Shown here in pieces: positions 13,104 to 21,582 of a DNA stretch of 22,975 bases. The notes under the pieces are model-generated. The model made no database searches. It was not told the DNA's origin and was given only the letters and a program-made list of their open reading frames with translations. Source of the DNA: JBFMFE01 sp040752295 (GTDB taxonomy: Bacteria > UBP15 > UBA6099 > JBFMBQ01); contig JBFMFE010000233.1 in assembly GCA_040752295.1 (NCBI GenBank), forward strand, positions 1 through 22,975. The letters are read 5' to 3'. The first letter of the stretch is position 1; every line of letters begins with the position of its first letter. A program made the translations under genes and the position numbers.

Positions 13104-14060
13104 ATGAGGGCGTTCGCAATGAAGGATTCCTGCGGCGAGACGGGGCACGTTCCGGCGATGCTCGCCGAAGTCCTCGACGCGCTCCGCGTGCGTCCGGACG
13201 GAGTTTACGTTGACTGCACGCTCGGGGGCGGCGGGCACGCGGGGGCGATACTCGAACGGCTGAGCGGCGGTATGCTCGTGTGCATGGACCGCGACGCCGA
13301 AGCCGTGCGGCGTTTCGCCGCGACCGCCGGCTCGAGGGAAGGCGTCGTCGCCTTGCACGCGAATTTCGCGGACGTCGCGGCGCTGTGGCGGGAGCGGAAC
13401 TTTCCCGCGCCCGACGGGATTCTGTACGACCTGGGCGTTTCCTCAACGCAGATTTTCGGCGGCAGGGGTTTCAGTTTTTCCTCGGACGAAGTCCTGGACA
13501 TGCGCTACGACGCCGCCGAGCGCGTACCCACGGCGGCGGACCTCGTGAATTCACTTTCCGAGGGCGAGCTTGAGAAGCTGTTTTTCCGTTTCGGCGAGCG
13601 CGGCGCGGCGCGCCGGATCGCGAGGGCGATTGTGAGAAGACGCTCGAGCGCGCCGTTGAAGACCACGGGCGACCTCGTCTCGGCGGTCGCCGGCGCGGTG
13701 AGGCGCCGCCGCTCCGGGACCCACCCCGCCACGAGGGTCTTCCTGGCGCTCCGCGCGCTCGTGAACGGCGAACTGGAGGCGCTCGAGCGCTCGCTCAGGG
13801 ACGCGGTGCCGCTCGCCGCGCCGGGCGGACGCGTGGCGGCGATCTCGTACAACTCGTGCGAGGACAGGGTGGTCAAGGACGTTTTCCGCAGGGCGGAGAG
13901 GGGCTGCGCCTGCGCGCTGCCGCCCGATGAGTGCCTTTGCGAGGGCGCGTCCGCGGGACGGACGCTGTGTCCGAAGGGTCTGACGCCCGGCGCGCAAGAG
14001 GTGTTCCGAAACCCGCGGGCGCGGAGCGCAAGGCTGCGGGTTTTCGAAAGGAGGCGATGA
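13104..14060 (+). CDS. rsmH: 16S rRNA (cytosine-1402 N4)-methyltransferase RsmH (MraW)
   Basis: This enzyme methylates N4 of C1402 in the ribosomal P site using S-adenosylmethionine. The 318-residue protein shows the SAM-binding DCTLGGGGH (37-45), then LYDLGVSSTQ (107-116), GFSFSSDEVLDMRYD (122-136), and the C-terminal NPRARSARLRV (303-313). The helical insert domain lies between. The family's C-terminal Cys-rich loop is present (C268, C270, C277, C279, C289). One oddity is that the usually conserved FHSLEDR segment reads YNSCEDR (249-255), with Asn for His and Cys for Leu. ATG 13104 is 3 bases after mraZ; ATG 13119 is an alternative that would shorten it by five residues. Confidence 0.95.
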   Translation: MRAFAMKDSCGETGHVPAMLAEVLDALRVRPDGVYVDCTLGGGGHAGAILERLSGGMLVCMDRDAEAVRRFAATAGSREGVVALHANFADVAALWRERNFPAPDGILYDLGVSSTQIFGGRGFSFSSDEVLDMRYDAAERVPTAADLVNSLSEGELEKLFFRFGERGAARRIARAIVRRRSSAPLKTTGDLVSAVAGAVRRRRSGTHPATRVFLALRALVNGELEALERSLRDAVPLAAPGGRVAAISYNSCEDRVVKDVFRRAERGCACALPPDECLCEGASAGRTLCPKGLTPGAQEVFRNPRARSARLRVFERRR

Positions 14061-14064
14061 AATT

Positions 14065-14445
14065 GTGATGACGACGGGAAGGGGCATCGGCGGGGGTCCG
14101 CCGGCGGTCGGCGCGGATGCGGGGCGTTTCGTTTTCCACGCGCTGCTTTGCGTGGTCGCGATCACCTCGCTTGCGATCTACTACCTGTTTCTGACCACGC
14201 GCCTCGACGGCAAGTTTTTCCTCATTGACGAAAAGAAGACAGAGTGCCTCGAGCTTCGGAAACAGATCGGGCAGCTCGAATCCGAAGTGAATTTCCTCAG
14301 ATCCTACGATCGGGTCGAAAGCGAACTCAAAAAGGCGAACGTCCGCCTGACGGTTCCAAACCTGGTTTATTACTTCGATTTGAAGAACAGCCGCGGGATG
14401 ATAGCCCGCGGTAATTTAGAACGTCCGGGCAAGGGCAGCATCTGA
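14065..14445 (+). CDS. ftsL: Cell division protein FtsL (divergent, by structure and position)
   Basis: FtsL is a small bitopic protein that joins FtsB and FtsQ and activates the FtsW-FtsI septal synthase. The 126 residues have a cytoplasmic N-terminus, one transmembrane helix (about 23-44, FHALLCVVAITSLAIYYLFL) and a periplasmic leucine-zipper-like coiled coil (about 57-95). FtsL is poorly conserved in sequence, so the call rests on this layout and on the slot between rsmH and ftsI. The GTG start at 14065 lies 10 bases after AGGAGG; ATG 14068 is directly next to it. The tail (about 100-126) beyond the coil may contact FtsI. Confidence 0.8.
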   Translation: MMTTGRGIGGGPPAVGADAGRFVFHALLCVVAITSLAIYYLFLTTRLDGKFFLIDEKKTECLELRKQIGQLESEVNFLRSYDRVESELKKANVRLTVPNLVYYFDLKNSRGMIARGNLERPGKGSI

Positions 14446-14454
14446 CCTGCCGTC

Positions 14455-14469
14455 GGCGTCCCGGACGCC
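14455..14469 (+). promoter_or_regulatory. Perfect hairpin over the ftsI ribosome-binding position
   Basis: GGCGTCC and GGACGCC (7-bp arms, one central C) form a palindrome that ends 7 bases before the ftsI ATG at 14477. No separate Shine-Dalgarno is visible; the only GGA lies inside the second arm. Folding could limit ftsI translation or couple it to ribosomes leaving ftsL. Confidence 0.5.
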
Positions 14470-14476
14470 TTAAAAA

Positions 14477-16195
14477 ATGCGTTTTTCTCCGGACTCACCG
14501 AGGTTTCGGATTAAATTTATTTTCTTCATTCTCCTTTTTCTTTTTTGTGGAATAGTCGCCCGTGTCGTGCACGTTCACTGCACAAGGGGCGAGCAGCTTC
14601 GCGAGCGGAGGCATTTCCAGAGTCTGCGGATCATTGAGAAGCCGGCGAGGCGGGGCGACGTAACCGACAGAAACGGGGTCATACTCGCGATGGACGTTCC
14701 CAGGCCGTCGGTTTACGTCGAGCCGGCGCGGGTGGAGGACCCGGAAAAGGCGGCGGGAGTTCTGGCGCCGGTTTTAGGCGTGGGGCGCGGCGAACTGCTG
14801 AAAAAGCTGCGCTCGCGAAGCTCGATGGAATGGCTCGCGCGGGGCGTCGGACGGGACGCCGCCGCGCGCGTGCTGAACGCGGACCTCAAGTGCGTGGGCG
14901 TGAAGAACGAGTTTTTCCGCTACTATCCCCAGAACCGCTCCGCCGCCTTCGTCGTGGGTTTCAAGGGAAAGGACGAGGGACTCGAGGGCGTCGAGCGCGT
15001 GTACGAGTCCTGGCTCGCCGGAACGCCCGAGAGGGTTTACCTCGAAAAGGACCGCCACGGAAGAAATGTCCCAAGCTCGGTGAGCAGGGTAATACCGGGC
15101 AGCGAGGGAAACAGGGTGGCGCTCACTCTCGACATGACGCTCCAGCACTTCGCCGAGACAGAGCTTGAGAGCGGGCTTGAGAAGTGGCGCGCGTCACAGG
15201 GTTCGGTGATCATACTCGAGCCGCGGACGGGCAGGGTGCTCGCGCTCGCCTCCGAGCCGGGGTTCGACCCCAACTCCGACAGAAGGTACGTCAAAAACCG
15301 CGCGATATCGGTGAACCTCGAGCCGGGTTCCACGATGAAGGCGATCATCGCCGCCGCCGCGGTCGAGGCGGGCTGGAACACGGACACGAAAACGTTCTAC
15401 AGCACGGGCAGGCTGAAGATCGGACCCGATCAAGTGAAAGACGCCCACCCCGAAACCAGCAGGCACGGCTGGCTGAGCATTTCCGACGTGATCGTTTACT
15501 CCTCGAACGTCGGCGCGGCGCAGATCGGAATGGAACTCGGCGCCAGGAGGGTTAACGAAATCCTCAACAGGTTCAATTTCGGCAGGAAACTGGGAATAGG
15601 ACTGAACGGCGAGGAGAGCGGGATAATGCCCTCCGCCGCGGAGTGGCGCCGGATAAATCTCGCGACCGTGGCTTTCGGACAGGGCATATCTGCCACGCCG
15701 CTTCAGATGGCCGCCGCGTACGCGGCGATCGCCAACGACGGCGTGATGATGAAACCCTCCATCGTCGAGAAGATCGTCTCGCCCGGCGGCGAGGCGCTTT
15801 ACACCTTCGCGCCGAAGAGAGTCAGACGGGCGGTCTCGGCGGAAACCGCGCGCAGGATGAAGGGGCTTCTTCGGAAGGTCGTGGAAGAGGGGACCGGCGC
15901 GAAGGCGGCGGTGGAGAACTACTGCGTCGCCGGAAAGACGGGCACGGCTCAGATACCTCAGGGCGGCGGCTATTCCGCGACCGATTACATCGCCTCGTTC
16001 GTCGGGTTCGTCCCATGCGACGAGCCGCGCGTCCTCATTCAGGTGATCATCGAAAAGCCGCGCGGCTCCATCTACGGCGGCGAAGTGGCGGCGCCGGTGT
16101 TCAGGGAGATCGCAAAGCGCACGGTCTGGCGGCTGGACGTGCCGCCCGCGGACGTTGACCGCGCACGATTGGTGAGATTTCAGCGCAAGCCATGA
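14477..16195 (+). CDS. ftsI: Penicillin-binding protein FtsI/PBP3-type (septal transpeptidase)
   Basis: This class B PBP crosslinks septal peptidoglycan with FtsW. Of its 572 residues, a short cytoplasmic end and one membrane anchor (about 12-33) precede the pedestal domain, which holds the RRGDVTDRNGVILA motif (58-71). The transpeptidase domain has all three active-site motifs: SxxK as S285-T-M-K288, SxN as S342-S-N344 and KTG at 487-489. No PASTA domain follows, unlike many Gram-positive or spore-type relatives. It sits 31 bases after ftsL, and its TGA overlaps the murE ATG (ATGA). The length is typical. Confidence 0.95.
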   Translation: MRFSPDSPRFRIKFIFFILLFLFCGIVARVVHVHCTRGEQLRERRHFQSLRIIEKPARRGDVTDRNGVILAMDVPRPSVYVEPARVEDPEKAAGVLAPVLGVGRGELLKKLRSRSSMEWLARGVGRDAAARVLNADLKCVGVKNEFFRYYPQNRSAAFVVGFKGKDEGLEGVERVYESWLAGTPERVYLEKDRHGRNVPSSVSRVIPGSEGNRVALTLDMTLQHFAETELESGLEKWRASQGSVIILEPRTGRVLALASEPGFDPNSDRRYVKNRAISVNLEPGSTMKAIIAAAAVEAGWNTDTKTFYSTGRLKIGPDQVKDAHPETSRHGWLSISDVIVYSSNVGAAQIGMELGARRVNEILNRFNFGRKLGIGLNGEESGIMPSAAEWRRINLATVAFGQGISATPLQMAAAYAAIANDGVMMKPSIVEKIVSPGGEALYTFAPKRVRRAVSAETARRMKGLLRKVVEEGTGAKAAVENYCVAGKTGTAQIPQGGGYSATDYIASFVGFVPCDEPRVLIQVIIEKPRGSIYGGEVAAPVFREIAKRTVWRLDVPPADVDRARLVRFQRKP

Positions 16196-17694
16196 AACCG
16201 GTCAGGCTCGAAAGACTTCTCGCGGGCGTCCCCCACCGCGTGGCGAAGGGGGACGGGAACACCGCCGTGGGTTCTCTCTCGTACGACTCGCGCGAGTGCG
16301 CCGGGGGGTGCCTCTTCTTCTGCATTGCCGGCTTCAACGTTGACGGACACGATTTCGTCCCCGAGGCGGTCGCCAGAGGCGCGAAGGCGATAGTAGCTGA
16401 AAGGGACGTCGCCGTGCCGGAGGGAGTGACGCTGGCGCTCGTGGAGGACTCCCGGCGCGCGATGGGGTTGATCTCGGCGGAGTTCTTCGGCAACCCCTCC
16501 CGGAAGCTCGACGTCACCGGCGTCACGGGGACAAACGGCAAGACGAGCGTCGCGTTCATGGTGGAAGCCGCGCTTCGCCGCGCCGGGAGGCGCACCGCGC
16601 TCATGGGCACGGTGGAGAACCGCATCGGAGGCGAGGTCCTTCCCGTGAAGCGGACCACCCCCGAGTCACTCGACACGCAGTCGCTCATGGCGCGCATGGT
16701 CGAGAGCGGATGCACCCATCTGAGCATGGAGGTCTCGTCGCACGCGGTCGAACTTCACAGGATAGCCGGATGCCGCTTCAGCACGGGAATATTTACAAAC
16801 CTCACGCAGGACCATCTCGATTTTCACCGGGATTTCGATTCGTACCGGGAGGCGAAGCGGCGTTTTTTCTCCGAGTACCTTACGGCGGGCGGACAGGCGG
16901 CGGTGCTCAACGCCGACGATCCGGGCGCGGCGTACGTCGCCCGCGGGCTGGAGTGCCGGGTCGTCACGTACGGGATCGAGAGCGGCGGCGCCGACGTGAG
17001 GGCGGAGGGCGTCGCGTGCGGCGCTTCAGGCATCCGGTTCGAGGTGACGGGCGGCGGCTCGCGGCTCGGCGTAATCGAGTCGGGGCTGCTCGGCAGGTTC
17101 AACGTTTACAACGCGCTCGCGCTCGCGGCGTTCGCCTTCGCGCGGGGCATACCCTTCGAGGCGGTCGCCGGCGTCCTCGCGGACATGCCGCCTGTGCCGG
17201 GGCGTTTCGAACGCATTGACGCCGGTCAGGATTTCACGGTCGTCGTGGATTACGCCCACACGCCGGACGGGCTGGAGAACGTGCTGCGCTCCGCGAGGGA
17301 GATGTGCGCGGGGCGCCTGATCGTTGTGTTCGGCGCGGGCGGCGACAGGGACCGCACGAAGCGCCCGAAGATGGGCGCCGCCGCCGCCGCCCTCGCGGAC
17401 GTTGTCATCGTCACCTCGGACAACCCGAGGAGCGAGGACCCCGGCGCCATCATCCGCGACGTGCTCGCCGGGATGGGCGCGGGACGCGAGCCGGTCGTGG
17501 AACCCGACCGCTTCAACGCGATACGCGAGGCGCTGCGCACGGCGGGCGGCGGCGACGTCGTGGTGATAGCGGGGAAAGGACATGAGACGTACCAGATTTT
17601 CCGCGACAGGACGGTGTACTTCGACGACCGCGAACTGGCGCGGAGCATACTTACCCGGATGGTTCAGCCCGAATTATTCACGCCGTTTGAATAA
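16192..17694 (+). CDS. murE: UDP-MurNAc-L-Ala-D-Glu:meso-diaminopimelate ligase MurE
   Basis: This cytoplasmic ATP-dependent ligase adds the third residue of the peptidoglycan stem peptide. In 500 residues the three Mur domains are visible. The ATP loop is GVTGTNGKTS (110-119), and the MEVSSHAVELHR segment (179-190) follows. The lysine that is carbamylated in the family lies in REAKRRF (K222). VVDYAHTPDGLENV (351-364) precedes the substrate-specificity motif DNPR (410-413), which marks meso-diaminopimelate rather than lysine enzymes, and then GKGHE (461-465). The ATG overlaps the ftsI stop by four bases. Confidence 0.96.
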   Translation: MKPVRLERLLAGVPHRVAKGDGNTAVGSLSYDSRECAGGCLFFCIAGFNVDGHDFVPEAVARGAKAIVAERDVAVPEGVTLALVEDSRRAMGLISAEFFGNPSRKLDVTGVTGTNGKTSVAFMVEAALRRAGRRTALMGTVENRIGGEVLPVKRTTPESLDTQSLMARMVESGCTHLSMEVSSHAVELHRIAGCRFSTGIFTNLTQDHLDFHRDFDSYREAKRRFFSEYLTAGGQAAVLNADDPGAAYVARGLECRVVTYGIESGGADVRAEGVACGASGIRFEVTGGGSRLGVIESGLLGRFNVYNALALAAFAFARGIPFEAVAGVLADMPPVPGRFERIDAGQDFTVVVDYAHTPDGLENVLRSAREMCAGRLIVVFGAGGDRDRTKRPKMGAAAAALADVVIVTSDNPRSEDPGAIIRDVLAGMGAGREPVVEPDRFNAIREALRTAGGGDVVVIAGKGHETYQIFRDRTVYFDDRELARSILTRMVQPELFTPFE

Positions 17695-17741
17695 TCCGGG
17701 TTCAGAGCGCATGAGCCGTCCGGGGGACGCTGGAGCCGACG

Positions 17742-19139
17742 GTGATAAGGGCGCCTGCCGGAAAGATAGCGGAAGCGGTCGGAGGGAGGGTGGCGGCGGG
17801 TTCTCCCTCGGTCCACTTCGAGAAGGTCGTCACCGACAGCCGCGCGGACTGCGCGGGGGCGTTGTTCGTTCCGCTGGTCGGCGAGAGGCGCGACGGGCAC
17901 GATTTCATCGCGGACGCCGCGGGGAAGGGGGCTGCGGGATGTTTTTCGAGCCGCGGCGCGGCGCCGCCCGGCGCGCCGGAGGGCTTCGTGGTGATCGAGG
18001 CGCGGGACACGCTCGAGGCGTACCAGAAGCTCGCGGCGTGGAACCGGGGGAGGTGCCGGGCGGTCGTCGCGGCGGTGACGGGGAGTTGCGGAAAGACAAC
18101 AACGAAGGAAATGATAAGGAACGTCATGGAGGCGAGGCTGGGGGAGGCGGTGGTCGGCACGGCGGCGAACGAGAACAACGAGATAGGCGTGCCGCGGGCG
18201 CTGCTGCGCATGGGCGCCGGCACGAAGGCGGCGGCGCTCGAGTTCGGCATGAGGCGCCCCGGCGACGTAAGCCTCCTCGCGAAACTAGCGCGCCCGGACT
18301 GCGGCGTGATCACAAACGTGGAAAAAACCCACATCGGACTGCTCGGCTCCGAGCAGGCGATCGCCGACGCAAAGGGCGAACTGCTGGAATGCCTCGACCC
18401 CGGCGGCGTCGCGGTGCTCAACGCCGACAATCCTTGGTGCGGGTATCTCGGGAAAAAGACCGCCGCGGCGATCGTGAAATTCGGCGTGCGGAACAAAGCG
18501 GAGGTGACCGCCCGTGAGATCAGTTACGGCATTGACGGCGTTTCGTTCGTTCTCGACTCGCTTGGGACGCGCGTTCCGGTTCGCGTGCCGCTGCTGGGTG
18601 AAGTTAATGTTTACAATGCCCTGGCTGCTGGTGCGGTAGCGATCGTCATGGGATACGGAGCGGAGGAACTCCGCGCGGGACTCGCCAGACAGACCTTCCA
18701 GGAGGGACGGATGAGAAAGGTCATGCCCGACGACGGAAAGCTCATTCTGGACGACACGTACAATTCCAACCCGGCGTCCCTTCGCCGCGCGCTCGAGCTT
18801 CTCGGCGCCCTCCCCTGGAACGGACGCAGGGTCGCCGTGCTCGGCGACATGCTCGAACTGGGCGATTTCAGCAGGGACGAGCACCGCGCCGTCGGAAGGG
18901 AAGCGGCGGTGAAATACTGCGACCTGCTGATCACATTCGGAACGGAATCGAAGCACATCGGCGACGGAGCGCAGCACGCCGGAATGGACCCCGAGATGGT
19001 GCTCCACTTCGACTCCATCTCACTGTTCAGGAGGCGCGCGCTGGGGCTTCTTCTCCCCGACGACCTCATCCTCGTCAAAGGCTCGCGCGGAATGAAGATG
19101 GAAGAGATCGTCAGGCTGATCGCGGGGGAGAACGGATGA
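17742..19139 (+). CDS. murF: UDP-MurNAc-tripeptide:D-Ala-D-Ala ligase MurF
   Basis: MurF completes the UDP-MurNAc-pentapeptide. The 465-residue product has the ATP loop VTGSCGKTTTKE (112-123), the substrate segment ANENNEIGVPRALL, the EKTHIGLLGS motif, and DDTYNSNPASLRRAL followed by AVLGDMLELG in the C-terminal domain. The start is GTG 17742, six bases after GGAG. An ATG at 17711 is in another frame. It follows murE after a 47-base gap, the longest spacing within the murE-murD block, and its TGA overlaps the mraY ATG (ATGA). Confidence 0.95.
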   Translation: MIRAPAGKIAEAVGGRVAAGSPSVHFEKVVTDSRADCAGALFVPLVGERRDGHDFIADAAGKGAAGCFSSRGAAPPGAPEGFVVIEARDTLEAYQKLAAWNRGRCRAVVAAVTGSCGKTTTKEMIRNVMEARLGEAVVGTAANENNEIGVPRALLRMGAGTKAAALEFGMRRPGDVSLLAKLARPDCGVITNVEKTHIGLLGSEQAIADAKGELLECLDPGGVAVLNADNPWCGYLGKKTAAAIVKFGVRNKAEVTAREISYGIDGVSFVLDSLGTRVPVRVPLLGEVNVYNALAAGAVAIVMGYGAEELRAGLARQTFQEGRMRKVMPDDGKLILDDTYNSNPASLRRALELLGALPWNGRRVAVLGDMLELGDFSRDEHRAVGREAAVKYCDLLITFGTESKHIGDGAQHAGMDPEMVLHFDSISLFRRRALGLLLPDDLILVKGSRGMKMEEIVRLIAGENG

Positions 19140-20152
19140 CGGCGTTTTTAGAGACCTTTACGGCGGCGTTCATCCTGGGGGCGCTGCTGGTGCGCGCGAA
19201 CCTCGCGCTCGTCCGGCGGCTCTCGCTCGGTCAGCGCGTGCGGGACGACGCGCCGGGAACGCACCGCGCGAAAGCCGGCACTCCCACGATGGGAGGGGCG
19301 GGGATGTTCCTCGCCGCCGCCGCCGCCGCCGCGCTGACCGGCGGCGTCGCCTCCCCGAGGGCGCGCGCGGTCGCCGCCGCCGCCGCACTGTGCTTTCTGC
19401 TCGGACTGGCGGACGACCTGATCAAGGTTCTCGCCCCGCGGGAAAATACGGCGGGGCGCGGGGACACGGCGGGACTGAAGGCGCGGTACAGGTTCGCCGT
19501 CCAGCTCCTGATTGGGGCGTCCCTCTGCGCGGCGATACAGGGAAGCCTCTTCGGGATTCCGCTCGGCGTTGACCTTGGGATACGCGAGCCGGCGATGCAG
19601 TGGCTTCCGCTGAAATGGGGGGGATGGGCGCTGGGGGTGTGGTTCATCCCGTTCGGCGCCGCGGTGTTCGCGGGAACGGTCAACGCCGTGAATTTCACCG
19701 ACGGTCTGGACGGGCTTCTGGCGGGTTGTTTTTTAGCCGCGGCGGGCGCGTTCGTCTTTTTCGCGTCGCGCTACGGCGACGCGTCGCTCGTGCCGCTGCT
19801 GGCGGCGGCGATGGGGGCGGCGGCGGCTTTTCTGTGGTTCAACGCGCATCCCGCGAGGATATTCATGGGCGATTCCGGGTCGCTTTTCCTCGGCGGGGTT
19901 CTGGCGGCGACGGCGCTCGTGACCCGCGCCTCGCTGTTTCTCTTCGTCGTGGGACTTGTTTTCGTCGCCGAGGCGGCGTCCGTGATGCTCCAGGTGGCGT
20001 GTTTCCGCCTCACGGGCAGGCGTGTCTTCAGGATGAGTCCGCTCCATCACCATTTCGAGCTGAGCGGCTGGTCGGAGCCGCATGTGGTGACGCGGTTCTG
20101 GCTCGCGGCGGTCTTTTTCGCCGCGTGCGGTCTGCTTTTGTTCGTGAGATGA
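19136..20152 (+). CDS. mraY: Phospho-MurNAc-pentapeptide transferase MraY
   Basis: This integral membrane enzyme moves phospho-MurNAc-pentapeptide onto undecaprenyl phosphate to make lipid I. Its 338 residues are slightly fewer than the usual 350-370, mostly through short loops. Family motifs are present: THRAKAGTPTMGG near the start, GLADDLIK with the catalytic aspartate pair, NAVNFTDGLDGLLAG, then FNAHPARIFMGDSGSLFLGG and the histidine loop MSPLHHHFELSGW. About ten hydrophobic helices are visible. The start overlaps the murF stop by four bases. The stop TGA overlaps an ATG at 20149 that is in the murD frame. Confidence 0.96.
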   Translation: MTAFLETFTAAFILGALLVRANLALVRRLSLGQRVRDDAPGTHRAKAGTPTMGGAGMFLAAAAAAALTGGVASPRARAVAAAAALCFLLGLADDLIKVLAPRENTAGRGDTAGLKARYRFAVQLLIGASLCAAIQGSLFGIPLGVDLGIREPAMQWLPLKWGGWALGVWFIPFGAAVFAGTVNAVNFTDGLDGLLAGCFLAAAGAFVFFASRYGDASLVPLLAAAMGAAAAFLWFNAHPARIFMGDSGSLFLGGVLAATALVTRASLFLFVVGLVFVAEAASVMLQVACFRLTGRRVFRMSPLHHHFELSGWSEPHVVTRFWLAAVFFAACGLLLFVR

Positions 20153-20187
20153 GCGCGGCGCCGCCCGCGGGGGGTGAGGAGAAGAGG

Positions 20188-21582
20188 ATGTCGGACAGGT
20201 TGGACGGCTCTGCCCTGAAGGAGGCGAGGGTTCTGGTGGCGGGGCTTGGCGTCACCGGGCTTGCGGTCGTGAAGTTTCTCGAGGGGAAAACGCGTGAGAC
20301 GTTCGTCACCGACACGAGGGGAGCGGAGCGGATGGAGGCGGCGGTCGCGGCGGCGCGCTCGGCGGGCGCGGAGTTCGTTCCAGTCGAAACGCTTGGCGCC
20401 CTGCCGCCGGTGTCGCTCGTCGTGATCAGCCCGGGTGTCCCGTCGAGCGCGGGCTTCATAGCCGGGTTCAGGGAGCGGGGCGTTGAGGTGGCGGCGGAGA
20501 TCGAGCTTGCGTGGCGGTTCCTGCGGGGGACGGTCATCGCGATCACCGGCACGAACGGAAAGACGACCGTCACCGCGCTCGTAGGGGCGATCGTGAAGAC
20601 CTCCTTCGAGGACATCAGGGTCGCGGGGAACATAGGCGACCCGCTCATCGGCGCCGTGGAGGGGAGCGCGGACGACACCGTTTTCGTGGTCGAGGCGAGC
20701 AGTTACCAGCTCGAGGAAACGGCGCGTTTCCGCCCGCGCGTCGCGGTGGTGCTGAACGTGGCACAGGATCACGTCGGGAGGCACCCGACGCCCGAGGCGT
20801 ACGCTTCGGCGAAGGCGCGGATAGCCGGGAACCAGGGGCGCGGCGACCGGCTCGTGCTCAATTACGATGACCCCGTCGTGAGGGAGATGTCGCGCGGCGC
20901 GCGCTCGAAGGTGCTGTACTTCAGCGCGGAGGAGCGTCCGGCGCGGGGCGCCTTCGTCGAAGGGGGCGGGGTCTTCGTCGGCGAGGGGCGCAGGTGGCGC
21001 AGGGCGCTCGACGCCGGCGACGTGCGTCTTCCCGGCGCTCACAACGCGCTGAACGCGGCGGCGTCCGTGCTCGCGGCTTGCTCCGCGGGCGTTCCGCTCG
21101 AGGCGGCGCGCCGCGCGGTGGCGGGCTTCGGTGGACTCGAACACCGGCTTGAAAAAACAGCGGAAATAGACGGAGTGACGTACGTGAACGACTCGAAGGC
21201 GACGAACCCCGCGGCGGCGGTCGCCGCGATGAAGACCTTTCCGCCGGGAAGGATCGTGCTCATCATCGGCGGCGACGACAAGGGGCTTGACTGCTCGCAA
21301 CTCGCCGCGGAAGCGGCGCGCAGGACGAGGCGCGTGGTCCTTCTGGGCGCAGCCCTTGAGCGCGTCGCGGCTCAGATGGAGCGCGCGGGCTGCGCGGTCT
21401 CGCGGACGGCGGCGATGACGGAGGCTGTGGCGGAGTCCGCCGCACGGGCGCTCGCAGGCGACGTCGTCCTCCTGTCGCCTGCTTCCTCCAGCTTCGACAT
21501 GTTCAAAAATTTCGAGGAAAGGGGCGCCGCTTTCAAAAATGCGGTCAAGACGCTCTCGGAAAAAAAGAAGAAAGCCGGTTGA
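20188..21582 (+). CDS. murD: UDP-MurNAc-L-Ala:D-Glu ligase MurD
   Basis: MurD adds D-glutamate, the second residue of the stem peptide. With ATG 20188 it has 464 residues. It shows the Rossmann start VLVAGLGVTGLAVVKFL, SPGVP, the AEIELAWRF segment, the ATP loop GTNGKTT (121-127), EASSYQLEE, NVAQDHVGRH, VNDSKATNPAA and the closing SPASSSFDMFKNFEERG. ATG 20188 is chosen because GAGGAG stands six bases before it. ATG 20149, which overlaps the mraY stop as ATGA, would add 13 residues (MSAAPPAGGEEKR) and is a real alternative. The 3' end overlaps the ftsW start by 44 bases. Confidence 0.95.
   Translation: MSDRLDGSALKEARVLVAGLGVTGLAVVKFLEGKTRETFVTDTRGAERMEAAVAAARSAGAEFVPVETLGALPPVSLVVISPGVPSSAGFIAGFRERGVEVAAEIELAWRFLRGTVIAITGTNGKTTVTALVGAIVKTSFEDIRVAGNIGDPLIGAVEGSADDTVFVVEASSYQLEETARFRPRVAVVLNVAQDHVGRHPTPEAYASAKARIAGNQGRGDRLVLNYDDPVVREMSRGARSKVLYFSAEERPARGAFVEGGGVFVGEGRRWRRALDAGDVRLPGAHNALNAAASVLAACSAGVPLEAARRAVAGFGGLEHRLEKTAEIDGVTYVNDSKATNPAAAVAAMKTFPPGRIVLIIGGDDKGLDCSQLAAEAARRTRRVVLLGAALERVAAQMERAGCAVSRTAAMTEAVAESAARALAGDVVLLSPASSSFDMFKNFEERGAAFKNAVKTLSEKKKKAG

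Noticed and set aside
19600..20148. Long upstream extension of the murD frame through mraY
   Set aside because: It is out of frame with mraY, the peptide is Arg/Gly-rich shadow sequence, and the MurD fold starts after 20188.
21560..21566. A run of seven A residues at the murD-ftsW junction as a programmed frameshift making a fusion
   Set aside because: A -1 slip from murD does not enter the ftsW frame (+1), and ftsW has its own ATG.
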